NCBI GenBank assembly: GCA_902572695.1
Contig: CACGGZ010000001.1
Coordinates: 1 to 64,000 of the forward strand
DNA length: 64,000 nucleotides
DNA from: an uncultured Pelagibacteraceae bacterium
GTDB lineage: Bacteria; Pseudomonadota; Alphaproteobacteria; Pelagibacterales; Pelagibacteraceae
Reading direction: 5' to 3'
Shown here: in pieces, positions 17,839-26,117 of the stretch
Layout: the number at the start of each line of letters is the position of its first letter
How positions within the stretch are numbered: the stretch's first letter is position 1
Program-made: the position numbers and the translations under genes
Notes under the pieces: model-generated
Seen by the model: the letters and a program-made list of their open reading frames with translations, nothing else
What the model was told of the DNA's origin: nothing
The model's database searches: none

Positions 17839-18573
17839 ATGAGAGATTTAGCAATAATTATACCGTCTAGACTTGCTGCTGTCAGATTTCCAAATAAACC
17901 TTTAATGAAAATTAATAACAAGGAGATGATTCTTCATGTCCATCAAACAGCGATTAAATCTGATGTGGGTGAAGTTTATGTTGTTTCTCCTGACGAGGAA
18001 ATTCTGAAACTAATAAAACAAAACGGTGGAAATGCGATTAAATCTTTAAAGAGTCATGAAACTGGAACTGATAGAGTTTACGAGGCCTATGATAAATTTT
18101 TAAAAAAAAAAAATGATATAATTATAAATTTACAAGGAGATATGCCAAATTTAGATCCTAACTCAATTAAACTATTGGCAACCCATGCAAAAGAGAGCAA
18201 TTGTGATATAGGAACATTAGCTGGAAATTTTGATGACAATGCCTCACAAAAGAATATAAACAACGTCAAAGTTTTAACCGCAGAAAGTATAAATAATGGT
18301 AAATTTTCACGGGCTTTGGATTTTTTTAGAACCAATGAAGATAATAAAATTAATAATATTTATCATCACATTGGAGTTTATGCATTCAAAAGATCTGCAA
18401 TAGAAAAGTATGTAAATTTAAAAAGATCAAAACTTGAAATCGACAGAAAACTCGAACAAATGAGAGCATTAGAAAACAAAATGGCTATTGACGTAGGATT
18501 TATAAAAGATATTCCTTTAAGTGTTGATACAGAGGAAGATCTTGTTAAAATAAAAAAGCTAATGGGAAATTAA
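17839..18573 (+). CDS. kdsB: 3-deoxy-manno-octulosonate cytidylyltransferase
   Basis: This 244-residue CMP-Kdo synthetase activates Kdo for lipopolysaccharide. The nucleotidyltransferase start IIIPSRLAAVRFPNKPL is clear, followed by NLQGDMP and HIGVYAFKR, all conserved in KdsB. It fits with waaA, lpxK and the acyltransferase encoded further along the window. The gene starts five bases after a hairpin and lies one base ahead of pheA. Confidence 0.93.
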   Translation: MRDLAIIIPSRLAAVRFPNKPLMKINNKEMILHVHQTAIKSDVGEVYVVSPDEEILKLIKQNGGNAIKSLKSHETGTDRVYEAYDKFLKKKNDIIINLQGDMPNLDPNSIKLLATHAKESNCDIGTLAGNFDDNASQKNINNVKVLTAESINNGKFSRALDFFRTNEDNKINNIYHHIGVYAFKRSAIEKYVNLKRSKLEIDRKLEQMRALENKMAIDVGFIKDIPLSVDTEEDLVKIKKLMGN

Positions 18574-18574
18574 A

Positions 18575-19417
18575 ATGTCAAAAACTAAAATAGCTATCCA
18601 AGGTGAATTAGGTGCTTATTCGCATATTGCTGCGAAAGAATTTTTTAAGGATTTAGATGTCAAGACATGTCTTACTTTTGAGGAAGCTTTTAAAACAGCT
18701 TTCGAAAATGAGAACTATAAAATAATAATTCCTCTGGAAAACTCATTAGCTGGGAGAGTTGCAGATATTCATTATCTTTTACCTAAATATAAATTACAAA
18801 TTCATGCTGAACATTACCAAAAAGTAGAACATAATTTGTTATGTAGACAAGAAGCTGATTTGAAAGATATTAAATATGTCAGAAGCCATGCCCAAGCGAT
18901 TGGTCAGTGTCAAAAAATGATAAACGAATTAAAATTTAAAACAATAATATCGGCTGATACAGCTGGCTCAGCAAAAGATTTATCAGCAAGTAAAGATAAA
19001 TCAATAGCAGCTATTGCGTCTCAACTTTCGGCTGAAATTTATAATTTGAAAATACTTAAAAAAAATATTGAAGATGAGTCTGGAAATGTAACTAGGTTTT
19101 TAATTATGGGTAAAAATACGCAACAGCCTGAATTCAATAAAGACAAAGTCTTTATTACCACTTGTATTTTTAGATTAAAAAGCGAGCCATCTGCTCTCTA
19201 TAAATGTCTGGGTGGTTTTGCGACGAATCAAATTAATTTAACTAAATTGGAAAGTTTTTCTGTAAAAAATACGTTTGACCAAACGAATTTCTATATGGAC
19301 TTCGAGGGTCATCTTGATGAAAAAAACGTTCAAAACGCAATGGAAGAGCTAGGCTTCCATACTGAAAGTTTAGATATATTGGGTGTTTATGAAGCATCGA
19401 ATTATAGGCATAATTAG
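18575..19417 (+). CDS. pheA: Prephenate dehydratase
   Basis: This 280-residue monofunctional enzyme of phenylalanine synthesis has the periplasmic-binding-like catalytic domain (GELGAYSHIAAKEFF, IPLENSLAGRV, and ESGNVTRFLIMG with the TRF motif) and a C-terminal ACT domain (about 195-275) that senses phenylalanine through a KLESF segment. It has no chorismate mutase domain. It follows kdsB by one base and is followed by the SRP RNA. Confidence 0.92.
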   Translation: MSKTKIAIQGELGAYSHIAAKEFFKDLDVKTCLTFEEAFKTAFENENYKIIIPLENSLAGRVADIHYLLPKYKLQIHAEHYQKVEHNLLCRQEADLKDIKYVRSHAQAIGQCQKMINELKFKTIISADTAGSAKDLSASKDKSIAAIASQLSAEIYNLKILKKNIEDESGNVTRFLIMGKNTQQPEFNKDKVFITTCIFRLKSEPSALYKCLGGFATNQINLTKLESFSVKNTFDQTNFYMDFEGHLDEKNVQNAMEELGFHTESLDILGVYEASNYRHN

Positions 19418-19439
19418 TCCACATCAATGAATTCTTGGC

Positions 19440-19469
19440 TTGTGGAAGTGAAATTTATCTTGATATAAT
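19440..19469 (+). promoter_or_regulatory. Promoter of the SRP RNA gene
   Basis: TTGTGG at 19440-19445 and TATAAT at 19464-19469 (18-base spacing) precede the first base of the SRP RNA helix (19477) by 7 bases. This is exactly where transcription should start, so promoter and RNA end support each other. Confidence 0.65.
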
Positions 19470-19476
19470 CATTTTT

Positions 19477-19567
19477 GAGGTTGGCATCAGGTGGATGTTT
19501 CATCAATCCGGTCAGGTCTGAAAGGAAGCAGCCGCAGTGAAAATTATTCAGGTTGTTGCCTGCCTCT
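19477..19567 (+). ncRNA. ffs: Signal recognition particle RNA (4.5S, small bacterial type)
   Basis: The region holds the near-invariant SRP RNA apical core, GGTCAGGTCTGAAAGGAAGCA at about 19510-19530, with the asymmetric loop that binds Ffh. The flanks pair into one long helix: GAGG at 19477-19480 with CCTC at 19563-19566, then further G-U-containing pairs inward. Size is about 91 nt. It is followed after 10 bases by dnaX, so the two may share transcription. Exact ends are estimated from the helix and promoter. Confidence 0.93.
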
Positions 19568-19577
19568 TATAAAATAC

Positions 19578-21245
19578 ATGAAAAAAAATAACGTCCTAGC
19601 ACTAAAATATAGACCTCAAAATTTTAAAGATTTAATTGGTCAAGAAGTGATTTCTAAAACAATACTTAACGCAATTAAATTAAATAAAACCCCTAATGCT
19701 TATTTGCTAACGGGCATTAGAGGCGTAGGCAAAACAACAACAGCAAGATTAATTGCAAAAGCTTTAAATTGTTCAACAACAAATAATAATGGTGTTTGTG
19801 AAAATGAAAATTCCTGCAGCTCTTGTAAAGAAATTTCAAATTCAAATCATATAGATGTATTAGAGATGGACGCAGCATCTAAAACCGGTATTGATGACGT
19901 TAGAGAAATAATTGAAAGTTCTAAATATAGCCCGACTAGTGCAAAATTTAAAATATTTATAATTGACGAAGTTCATATGTTATCAAAGCAAGCTTTCAAC
20001 GGTTTATTAAAAACTCTAGAGGAACCGCCACCAAGTTTAAAATTTATTTTAGCTACTACTGAAGTTAGAAAAATTCCTGTAACAATATTATCAAGATGTC
20101 AGCGTTATGACTTAAAAAGAGTAGAGATTGAAAAAATACTTGACCACTTAAAAAAAATCTCAAATCTTGAAAGTGGTAAAATAACCGACGACGCTTTGAG
20201 ATTAATTTCTCAAGCCTCTGAAGGTTCAGTTCGTGATGCCATTTCATTGCTTGATAGAGCTATTATCATGCAAAATATTACAGAGTCTGGAAAAATTGAC
20301 GGAAACGATGTTAGGAATATGCTGGGGCTAGCAGATAAAACTAAACTTTTAAGTTTAATGAAGGAAATCTTTGAGGGACAAGAGAAAAATGCAATTACAA
20401 TTTTAAAAGAACTGGTAGAAAATGGCATTGATGCAAATAACTTCTTAAATGATATTCTTGAACTAATTTTCTTATTCAGCAGAAAAATAAATTTGGGAAA
20501 AATTGAGAAAGATATAATGATTTCTGAAACAGAAATTAAGTTGATTGATCAATATTCCAAAGGGCTAAATATGATTGATTTAGGACTATTTTGGCAATTA
20601 ACATTAAAAACGATTGAGGACCTAAAGATTTCTGGAAATGAAAATATTGTTTTAGAAATGTACTTAATGCAAATGGTTCATTTAAAAAAAATTGGGAAAG
20701 AAGATAGCGTTATTGAGGAAAAGCAAGATAACAATCCCGAAATAAAAGATAGTATTAAATTTGAGGAAAATAAAAACAAAGTAATAAACAAAGAAATTAA
20801 TAATAAAACTAAGAATCAATTAAAGAGCACATTTCAAATAAAAACGGAAAGCTTAAATAATAGCGAGGGAAAAGAAAGCACAAAAAAAATTGAATTAAAT
20901 TCTCTAGAAGAATTAATTGAGTTAGCTAAAAAAGAAAATGAAATTGAGCTTAGATATGATCTAGAGAGAAATGTTAAGTTAGTGAGTTTCTCTAAAGGTA
21001 AAATTGATATAAGTTTTAATGAAAAACTAAATAAGAATTTTATTAAACTTCTAAGCGAAAAATTATTAAAGTGGACAGGAGAAAGGTGGATTATTTCTCT
21101 TAGTAAGTCTGAGGGTACAAAGACAATATTTGAAAAAAATATTGCAAAAAATAAAGAAAAAATAAATGATTTAGAGAGGAGCGAAGTCAACACCAAAGTT
21201 CAAAAGTCTTTTCCAGATGCTAAGTTGACCGATGTAATAGAATAA
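19578..21245 (+). CDS. dnaX: DNA polymerase III subunits gamma/tau
   Basis: This clamp-loader ATPase is 555 residues from ATG 19578, where it starts MKKNNVLALKYRPQNF, the usual DnaX beginning. An in-frame ATG at 19491 lies inside the SRP RNA and is rejected. Walker A (GIRGVGKT) is at residues 46-53, zinc cysteines are at 65, 74, 80 and 83, and the DEVH Walker B is at 130-133. The Lys/Glu/Asn-rich C-terminal part is a low-complexity tau region. An A8 run near codon 369 could give a shorter gamma form. dnaX, ybaB and recR form a classic operon. Confidence 0.93.
   Translation: MKKNNVLALKYRPQNFKDLIGQEVISKTILNAIKLNKTPNAYLLTGIRGVGKTTTARLIAKALNCSTTNNNGVCENENSCSSCKEISNSNHIDVLEMDAASKTGIDDVREIIESSKYSPTSAKFKIFIIDEVHMLSKQAFNGLLKTLEEPPPSLKFILATTEVRKIPVTILSRCQRYDLKRVEIEKILDHLKKISNLESGKITDDALRLISQASEGSVRDAISLLDRAIIMQNITESGKIDGNDVRNMLGLADKTKLLSLMKEIFEGQEKNAITILKELVENGIDANNFLNDILELIFLFSRKINLGKIEKDIMISETEIKLIDQYSKGLNMIDLGLFWQLTLKTIEDLKISGNENIVLEMYLMQMVHLKKIGKEDSVIEEKQDNNPEIKDSIKFEENKNKVINKEINNKTKNQLKSTFQIKTESLNNSEGKESTKKIELNSLEELIELAKKENEIELRYDLERNVKLVSFSKGKIDISFNEKLNKNFIKLLSEKLLKWTGERWIISLSKSEGTKTIFEKNIAKNKEKINDLERSEVNTKVQKSFPDAKLTDVIE
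20681..20707 (+). other. Candidate programmed frameshift/slippage site in dnaX
   Basis: In the dnaX frame the bases read T TTA AAA AAA A, that is two overlapping slippery heptamers (20681-20687 and 20684-20690) in a run of eight A. A -1 shift, or insertion of one A by the polymerase, meets TAG at 20705-20707 and gives a product of about 376 residues ending just after domain III. E. coli and Thermus dnaX make gamma this way. A-runs are common in this genome, so chance is possible. Confidence 0.4.
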
Positions 21246-21246
21246 A

Positions 21247-21567
21247 ATGAATAACTTTTCAGATATGTTATCTAAAGCTCGAGAAATGCAAGAAAAAATG
21301 AAAGAAGCGCAAGATATCATTAAAAAACTTCAAGTGACTGGAGTTGCTGGGGGTGACCGGGTAAAAGTAACTCTTAGCGGAGATTATGAAATAAAGTCAA
21401 TTTTTTTAAGCGATGAAGTAAAAAAAGAGGATCAGAACTTAATCAATGATCTCATAATAGCAGCATATAATAATGCCAAAGAAAATTTAAAAAAAAAGTC
21501 TTCTGAAGAGTTAAACAAAGTTACCGGAGGATTAAATTTACCTACGGACTTCAAACTTCCTTTTTAA
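21247..21567 (+). CDS. ybaB: YbaB/EbfC family nucleoid-associated protein
   Basis: This 106-residue protein starts with a helical region rich in Met, Lys and Glu (SKAREMQEKMKEAQ), then the YbaB core (VTGVAGGDRVKVTLSGDYE) and a conserved C-terminal TGGLNLPTDFKLPF. Members bind DNA as dimers and are nearly always encoded between dnaX and recR, as here. It starts one base after dnaX and ends directly at the recR ATG. Confidence 0.93.
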   Translation: MNNFSDMLSKAREMQEKMKEAQDIIKKLQVTGVAGGDRVKVTLSGDYEIKSIFLSDEVKKEDQNLINDLIIAAYNNAKENLKKKSSEELNKVTGGLNLPTDFKLPF

Positions 21568-22170
21568 ATGGATAATAATATCATTGAAATTGAGGAATTA
21601 ATAAAACAGTTTTCAAGACTGCCTGGATTAGGTCCAAAATCAGCTAAAAGGATCATTTTAAAACTTATTGATAACAAAGAGTCAATGGTTAAACCATTAG
21701 CAAAATCTTTAGCAAATGTTTACAAAAAAATTACAAGGTGCACTAATTGCGGGAATTTAAAAATTATAGAAAAAAAATGCTTTTGTGAAATTGAGTCAAA
21801 TTTTGACAAAATTTGTGTTGTAGAAAATTTGGCTGATATGTGGGTGATAGAGTCTGCCAATATTTATAAGGGACATTATCACATCCTAGGAGGAACTTTG
21901 GGTATTAAAGACAACTACGATAATAAAAATTTGTTGATGGACTCTCTTATCAAACGAATAAAGAAAAATAGCTTGAAAGAGGTAATTATAGCAACAAGTG
22001 CAACAGTTGAGGGGCAAACAACTGCTCATTATATAGAAGACGCTATTAAAAATGACAAGATCAAAATAACAAAATTAGCCCAAGGATTACCGGTAGGCGG
22101 AGAAATAGAGCAATTGGATGATGGAACTTTGTTTTCTGCTTTTAAAAATAGAATTCCGGTTAGTGACTAA
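21568..22170 (+). CDS. recR: Recombination protein RecR
   Basis: This 200-residue protein has the helix-hairpin-helix (LPGLGPKSAKRI), a four-cysteine zinc site (C58, C61, C71, C73) and a Toprim domain (ICVVENLADMWVIE), then the LAQGLPVGGEIEQLDDGTL segment. It acts with RecF/RecO in gap repair. The start abuts the ybaB stop. The end overlaps the convergent glcB by 11 bases. Confidence 0.95.
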   Translation: MDNNIIEIEELIKQFSRLPGLGPKSAKRIILKLIDNKESMVKPLAKSLANVYKKITRCTNCGNLKIIEKKCFCEIESNFDKICVVENLADMWVIESANIYKGHYHILGGTLGIKDNYDNKNLLMDSLIKRIKKNSLKEVIIATSATVEGQTTAHYIEDAIKNDKIKITKLAQGLPVGGEIEQLDDGTLFSAFKNRIPVSD

Positions 22171-24304
22171 GCTTCTTTTCTAATCTTCTTTTATGTAATA
22201 AAGGTTCGGTATAGCCAGACGGTTGATCTAAACCCTTTAATACTAGATCGCATGCAGCTTTAAAAGCGATAGAATTATCAAAATTATCAGACATCTTTTC
22301 GTAATTCGGGTCATTAATATTTTGTTTATCAACTACTTTTGCCATCTTCTTTAAAATTTCAATTACCTCTTCTTTGCTGCAAATATTATGTCTTATCCAA
22401 TTGGAAATATGTTGCGACGATATCCTAAGTGTGGCCCTATCTTCCATCAAACCAATATTATTAATATCAGGAACTTTTGAACAACCCACGCCCTGATTAA
22501 TCCATCTTACTACATAACCTAATATACTCTGTGAATTATTTTCAATCTCTTTAGTGATGTCATCTTTTGCCCAATTGGGCCTATCAGCTACAGGTATTTC
22601 CAAAATATTTTTTAATTCAGCTTTTTTTCTAGACTTCAATTCCTCATGTTTTTTAAAAACATTTACTAAATGGTAATGTGTTGAATGCAATGTTGCTGCT
22701 GTTGGAGATGGAACCCAGGCACAATTAGCTCCCGCTTCAGGGTGACCTATCTTTTGTTTCATCATATCAGCCATTTTATCTGGCATGGCCCACATGCCCT
22801 TACCGATCTGAGCTATACCAGAGAAACCACAAGATAAACCTATATCCACATTCCAGTTTTCGTAAGTGTTTAACCAGATTGATTTTTTCATTTCCCCTTT
22901 AAATATCATCGGCCCCGCTTCTGATGAAGTGTGCATTTCATCTCCGGTTCTATCTAAAAATCCCGTGTTTATAAAAACAATTCTATCCTTTACCTCTCTT
23001 ATACATTCTTTCAAATTAACAGTTGTTCTTCTTTCTTCATCCATTATTCCAACTTTAATTGTGTTTTTTTTTAATTTAAATATATCTTCAACTTTATTAA
23101 AAATTTCATTTGTAAATGCAACTTCCTCTGGTCCATGCATTTTAGGTTTAACAATATAAACTGAACCAGTTCTAGAATTTTTTTTATTTTTAAAATCATG
23201 TAAAGCACACATGACTGTAAAAAAAGCATCCATTATACCTTCAGGAATTTCAGAATTATCTCCCAAAATAATTGATGGACTAGTCATTAAATGACCTACA
23301 TTTCTAATTAACAACAAAGATCTACCATGCAGATGAAATTTTTTTCCAGATGGGTCATTGTAAATTCTATCCTCATTTAATTTTCTAATAAATTTTTTTC
23401 CATTTTTTTCTACTTGGGTTTCTAAAGTACCTTTCATAATACCCAACCAATTATTGTAACATCTTATCTTATCTTCAGCGTCAACAGCTGCAACGGAATC
23501 CTCATTATCCATAATTGTAGAAATAGCTGATTCCATAATTACATCAGAAATATTTGCTAGGTCAATTTTTCCAATTTCACTTTCTTTATTAATAACAATT
23601 TCTAAATGTAAATTATTATTTTTAATTAGTATCGAAGAAGGGTTATCAGGATTATTACTAAAACCTATAAATTTGGATTTGTCCTCTAAAAAATACTTTT
23701 TTTCATCCTGATACAAAGTTAAAATTTCATTCTCAATTTTGATTTTTGTTATATTCTTCCAACTAGTTCCTTTTATTTTTACAATTTTATCAAAAAAATC
23801 TCTCACATAATTAATAACTTTTTTACCTTTTATTGGATCATAAGCTGAGGTTTTTTTCCCTTCTATTGCATCAGTACCATAAAGAGAATTATATAAACTC
23901 CCCCAACGTGCATTAGCTGCATTTAACGCATATCTTGCATTGTCTACCGGTACAACTAATTGTGGGCCAGCTATTTTCGCTATTTCTTCATCTACGTTTG
24001 AGGTGCCAATCTTAAAATCCTCTTTTTCTTTTACGATGTAATTTATCGATTTCAAAAAACTTATATATTTTTCTTTATTATTTTTAATGTCTTTATTATC
24101 TTTGTGCCAATTATCAATTTTTTTTTGAATTTCATCTCTTTTCTTTAGTAACAGCTTATTTTTTTTTGCTAACTCCTCAACTGCTATTGCAAAATTATTC
24201 CAGAATACATCTGATTTTAAACCAGTCCCTGGCATAATTTGTTCATTAACAAAACTAAAAAGTTTTGAATTTATTTTTATTCCTTTTATTTCAACGATAT
24301 CCAT
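22160..24304 (-). CDS. glcB: Malate synthase G
   Basis: This 714-residue cytosolic enzyme condenses glyoxylate with acetyl-CoA to malate. Its size matches the G isoform (about 723 residues in E. coli). Family segments visible include GWMKGTLE-like IMKGTLETQVEK, LLIRNVGHLMT, KPKMHGPEEVAFTN with the catalytic-site region, GIMDEERRTTVN and MWAMPDKM. In cultured SAR11 this gene is reported to be controlled by a glycine riboswitch; the 122 bases upstream here contain no recognisable glycine aptamer. Confidence 0.95.
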   Translation of the reverse strand: MDIVEIKGIKINSKLFSFVNEQIMPGTGLKSDVFWNNFAIAVEELAKKNKLLLKKRDEIQKKIDNWHKDNKDIKNNKEKYISFLKSINYIVKEKEDFKIGTSNVDEEIAKIAGPQLVVPVDNARYALNAANARWGSLYNSLYGTDAIEGKKTSAYDPIKGKKVINYVRDFFDKIVKIKGTSWKNITKIKIENEILTLYQDEKKYFLEDKSKFIGFSNNPDNPSSILIKNNNLHLEIVINKESEIGKIDLANISDVIMESAISTIMDNEDSVAAVDAEDKIRCYNNWLGIMKGTLETQVEKNGKKFIRKLNEDRIYNDPSGKKFHLHGRSLLLIRNVGHLMTSPSIILGDNSEIPEGIMDAFFTVMCALHDFKNKKNSRTGSVYIVKPKMHGPEEVAFTNEIFNKVEDIFKLKKNTIKVGIMDEERRTTVNLKECIREVKDRIVFINTGFLDRTGDEMHTSSEAGPMIFKGEMKKSIWLNTYENWNVDIGLSCGFSGIAQIGKGMWAMPDKMADMMKQKIGHPEAGANCAWVPSPTAATLHSTHYHLVNVFKKHEELKSRKKAELKNILEIPVADRPNWAKDDITKEIENNSQSILGYVVRWINQGVGCSKVPDINNIGLMEDRATLRISSQHISNWIRHNICSKEEVIEILKKMAKVVDKQNINDPNYEKMSDNFDNSIAFKAACDLVLKGLDQPSGYTEPLLHKRRLEKKLSH

Positions 24305-24426
24305 ATTATTAATTTCTACCTGAAGAACAGTATTATTAAAATATATAAAATTGTATCAATATTATCATTGATTTTGTTGATTTATTTCAATTCATTTTAA
24401 ATAATAAATATGTTATTCAAGATTTT

Positions 24427-25533
24427 ATGAAAAATTATTTAGATTTTGAAAAAGAAATTAAAGACCTAGAGCAAGAAATGGAAAATTTGAAAAGCCCATA
24501 TGGTGCTGAGGGTATTTCTGAAGTTGATACCGATAAAATAAGAGATCTACAAAATCAAATTAATGAAAAATTAAAATTGACATATGAAAATTTGAATAGT
24601 TGGCAAAAAACCCAGGTTGCACGACATGAAGACAGACCAAGAGCAAATCTATATATAAAAAAAATATTCGATAGTTTTACTCCTCTTTCTGGTGACAGAT
24701 TTTTTGGAGATGACAAATCTGTAATTGCTGGATTTGGTTTGATAAATAATAAATCGGTTTTAGTAATAGGACAAGAAAAAGGAGAAGATTTAAATAGCAG
24801 AATAGAAAGAAATTTTGGGATGATGAGACCTGAAGGTTATAGAAAATGTATAAGATTAATGAAACTAGCAGATAGATTCAAAATACCCGTTATTTCTTTT
24901 GTAGACACTCCTGGAGCGTATCCAGGTATTGGCGCTGAACAAAGAGGTCAAGCTTCTGCAATTGCTAATTCAATTGAGTGTAGTATGTCACTAAAAGTAC
25001 CAAATATTTCTGTAATTATCGGTGAAGGTGGGTCAGGAGGAGCGATAGCTTTGGCTTCTTCAAACAAAGTTATAATGTTAGAAAATTCAATTTACTCAGT
25101 AATATCACCTGAGGGCTGCGCGTCTATTTTGTGGAGAGATCCGAGCAAATCACTTCAAGCAGCAGAAGCGATGAAACTTACTGCGCAAGATTTATTAAAA
25201 TTAGGTATTATTGATGAGATTATTAAAGAGCCTAGTGGTGGTGCGCATAGAGACGTAGATAGCATTGTTTCAGATGTAAAAAATTCTATTATTAATAATT
25301 TAAGATTGTTCGAGAGTATGAGCAGAGATGAAATTTATGAACATAGAAAAACAAAATTTTTAAAAATTGGCAGAGACAGAGGATTTAGTAAATCATCAGA
25401 CGTCACTGGTGAAAATTTAGCGTTACAGGAGACTTCAATAGACAAATTTAGAAAAAATTTGGTTAAATTTAAGTATATTTATTTAGGTATTTCCCTAGTT
25501 TTAATTGCTTTGGCAGCTTCATTTATTAATTAA
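24427..25533 (+). CDS. accA: Acetyl-CoA carboxylase carboxyltransferase subunit alpha, with C-terminal TM helix
   Basis: This 368-residue protein has an N-terminal coiled segment and the crotonase-fold carboxyltransferase domain (GDRFFGDDKSVIAGFG, NFGMMRPEGYRK, FVDTPGAYPG, IGEGGSGGA, SPEGCASILW, GGAHRD). The homologous part ends near residue 320, where E. coli AccA stops. A further 49 residues or so end in a hydrophobic helix (about 348-366). Such a tail would tether the enzyme to the membrane; this is inferred from hydropathy. AccD, AccB and AccC are not in the window. Confidence 0.93.
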   Translation: MKNYLDFEKEIKDLEQEMENLKSPYGAEGISEVDTDKIRDLQNQINEKLKLTYENLNSWQKTQVARHEDRPRANLYIKKIFDSFTPLSGDRFFGDDKSVIAGFGLINNKSVLVIGQEKGEDLNSRIERNFGMMRPEGYRKCIRLMKLADRFKIPVISFVDTPGAYPGIGAEQRGQASAIANSIECSMSLKVPNISVIIGEGGSGGAIALASSNKVIMLENSIYSVISPEGCASILWRDPSKSLQAAEAMKLTAQDLLKLGIIDEIIKEPSGGAHRDVDSIVSDVKNSIINNLRLFESMSRDEIYEHRKTKFLKIGRDRGFSKSSDVTGENLALQETSIDKFRKNLVKFKYIYLGISLVLIALAASFIN

Positions 25534-25589
25534 TAGTTGTTGTATTTCAGCAAAAACAAGAATTTTAATAATTTTTTTAAAATCATTTC

Positions 25590-25616
25590 TTGACATTGAG
25601 ACCACAAATCTATTAA
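25590..25616 (+). promoter_or_regulatory. Promoter of the cold-shock gene
   Basis: A consensus TTGACA (25590-25595) and TATTAA (25611-25616) are spaced by 15 bases. They lie about 60 bases ahead of the csp start, leaving a leader that contains a hairpin. The short spacing makes the -10 assignment tentative. Confidence 0.5.
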
Positions 25617-25625
25617 AGGTGCAAA

Positions 25626-25643
25626 GTTAGCAAATATGCTAAC
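25626..25643 (+). promoter_or_regulatory. Hairpin in the csp 5' leader
   Basis: GTTAGC (25626-25631) and GCTAAC (25638-25643) form a perfect 6-bp stem with a 6-base loop. It lies near the start of the csp leader, about 30 bases before the ATG. Cold-shock mRNAs often use leader structures for temperature-dependent translation or stability; here that is inference. Confidence 0.5.
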
Positions 25644-25675
25644 AAATGTTAATAACTAATAAGGATAAGACAATA

Positions 25676-25888
25676 ATGAGTACACTAAAAGGTAAAGTAA
25701 AGTGGTTCAATGGTACTAAAGGTTATGGTTTCATTGAAAGAGAAGACAAAGAGAAAGACGTGTTCGTCCATAGCTCTGCTGTAAGAGAAGCTGGGTTAAA
25801 ATACTTAAATGAGGGTGATGAATTAACGTTTGAAGTGGAGAGCACGGAAAAAGGTCCTGCTGCAGTAAAATTGCAGAAAACATCTTAA
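25676..25888 (+). CDS. Cold-shock protein
   Basis: This 70-residue single CSD domain binds single-stranded nucleic acid and acts as an RNA chaperone. RNP1 (KGYGFIE) and RNP2 (VFVHSSA) are present after GKVKWFNG. The ATG at 25676 ([11 protein letters not shown]) is chosen over the in-frame ATG at 25646, because the latter adds ten residues unlike the family. A purine-rich AAGGA lies about 10 bases before it. It is probably a single-gene unit with its own promoter. Confidence 0.93.
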   Translation: MSTLKGKVKWFNGTKGYGFIEREDKEKDVFVHSSAVREAGLKYLNEGDELTFEVESTEKGPAAVKLQKTS

Positions 25889-25913
25889 TTCTAAATTTTC
25901 CAAATCACATATT

Positions 25914-25947
25914 AGCGGGATACTGAGCTTGAAAGCCTAATCCCGTT
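25914..25947 (+). ncRNA. Structured element downstream of csp
   Basis: AGCGGGAT (25914-25921) pairs with ATCCCGTT (25940-25947) in an 8-bp stem with one G-U pair. An inner bulged helix (AGCT with AGCCT) is possible. It is unusually GC-rich for this DNA. No T-run follows, so it is not a standard terminator. It may be the csp mRNA 3' end or part of a small RNA. Confidence 0.4.
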
Positions 25948-26022
25948 AATAAGTTCTTGAAAAAGACACAATTATTTTTTAAATAGAAATCATGATTATA
26001 GATAATAAAATTATCCTCCAAA

Positions 26023-26060
26023 AAGCACATTCTCACAGAATGCATGCTAGGCTTGTGCTT
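26023..26060 (+). ncRNA. Nested hairpin upstream of tRNA-His
   Basis: AAGCACA (26023-26029) and TGTGCTT (26054-26060) are perfect complements enclosing or competing with a 6-bp hairpin, CATTCT with AGAATG at 26028-26042 (3-base loop). A TATAAT follows at 26065-26070, ahead of the tRNA. The element could be a small RNA, a regulatory leader or an operator. I do not recognise a known family. Confidence 0.35.
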
Positions 26061-26064
26061 AGCT

Positions 26065-26070
26065 TATAAT
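26065..26070 (+). promoter_or_regulatory. Possible -10 box for the tRNA-His-hisS unit
   Basis: A consensus TATAAT lies 47 bases before the tRNA 5' end. No good -35 hexamer is found at the right distance. The call rests on the hexamer and its position only. Confidence 0.35.
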
Positions 26071-26117
26071 CAAAAATATATAAATTTTACCAAAATTAAT
26101 ATAAAAATAATAGGGAT

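Noticed and set aside
19491-19577. Upstream in-frame ATG that would extend dnaX by 29 residues
   Set aside because: It lies inside the SRP RNA, and the added residues do not resemble DnaX; the family start MKKNNVLALKYRP is at 19578.
24305-24426. Glycine riboswitch upstream of glcB
   Set aside because: Sought because it is known in SAR11, but no GGAGAG-type or other aptamer block is visible on the minus strand.
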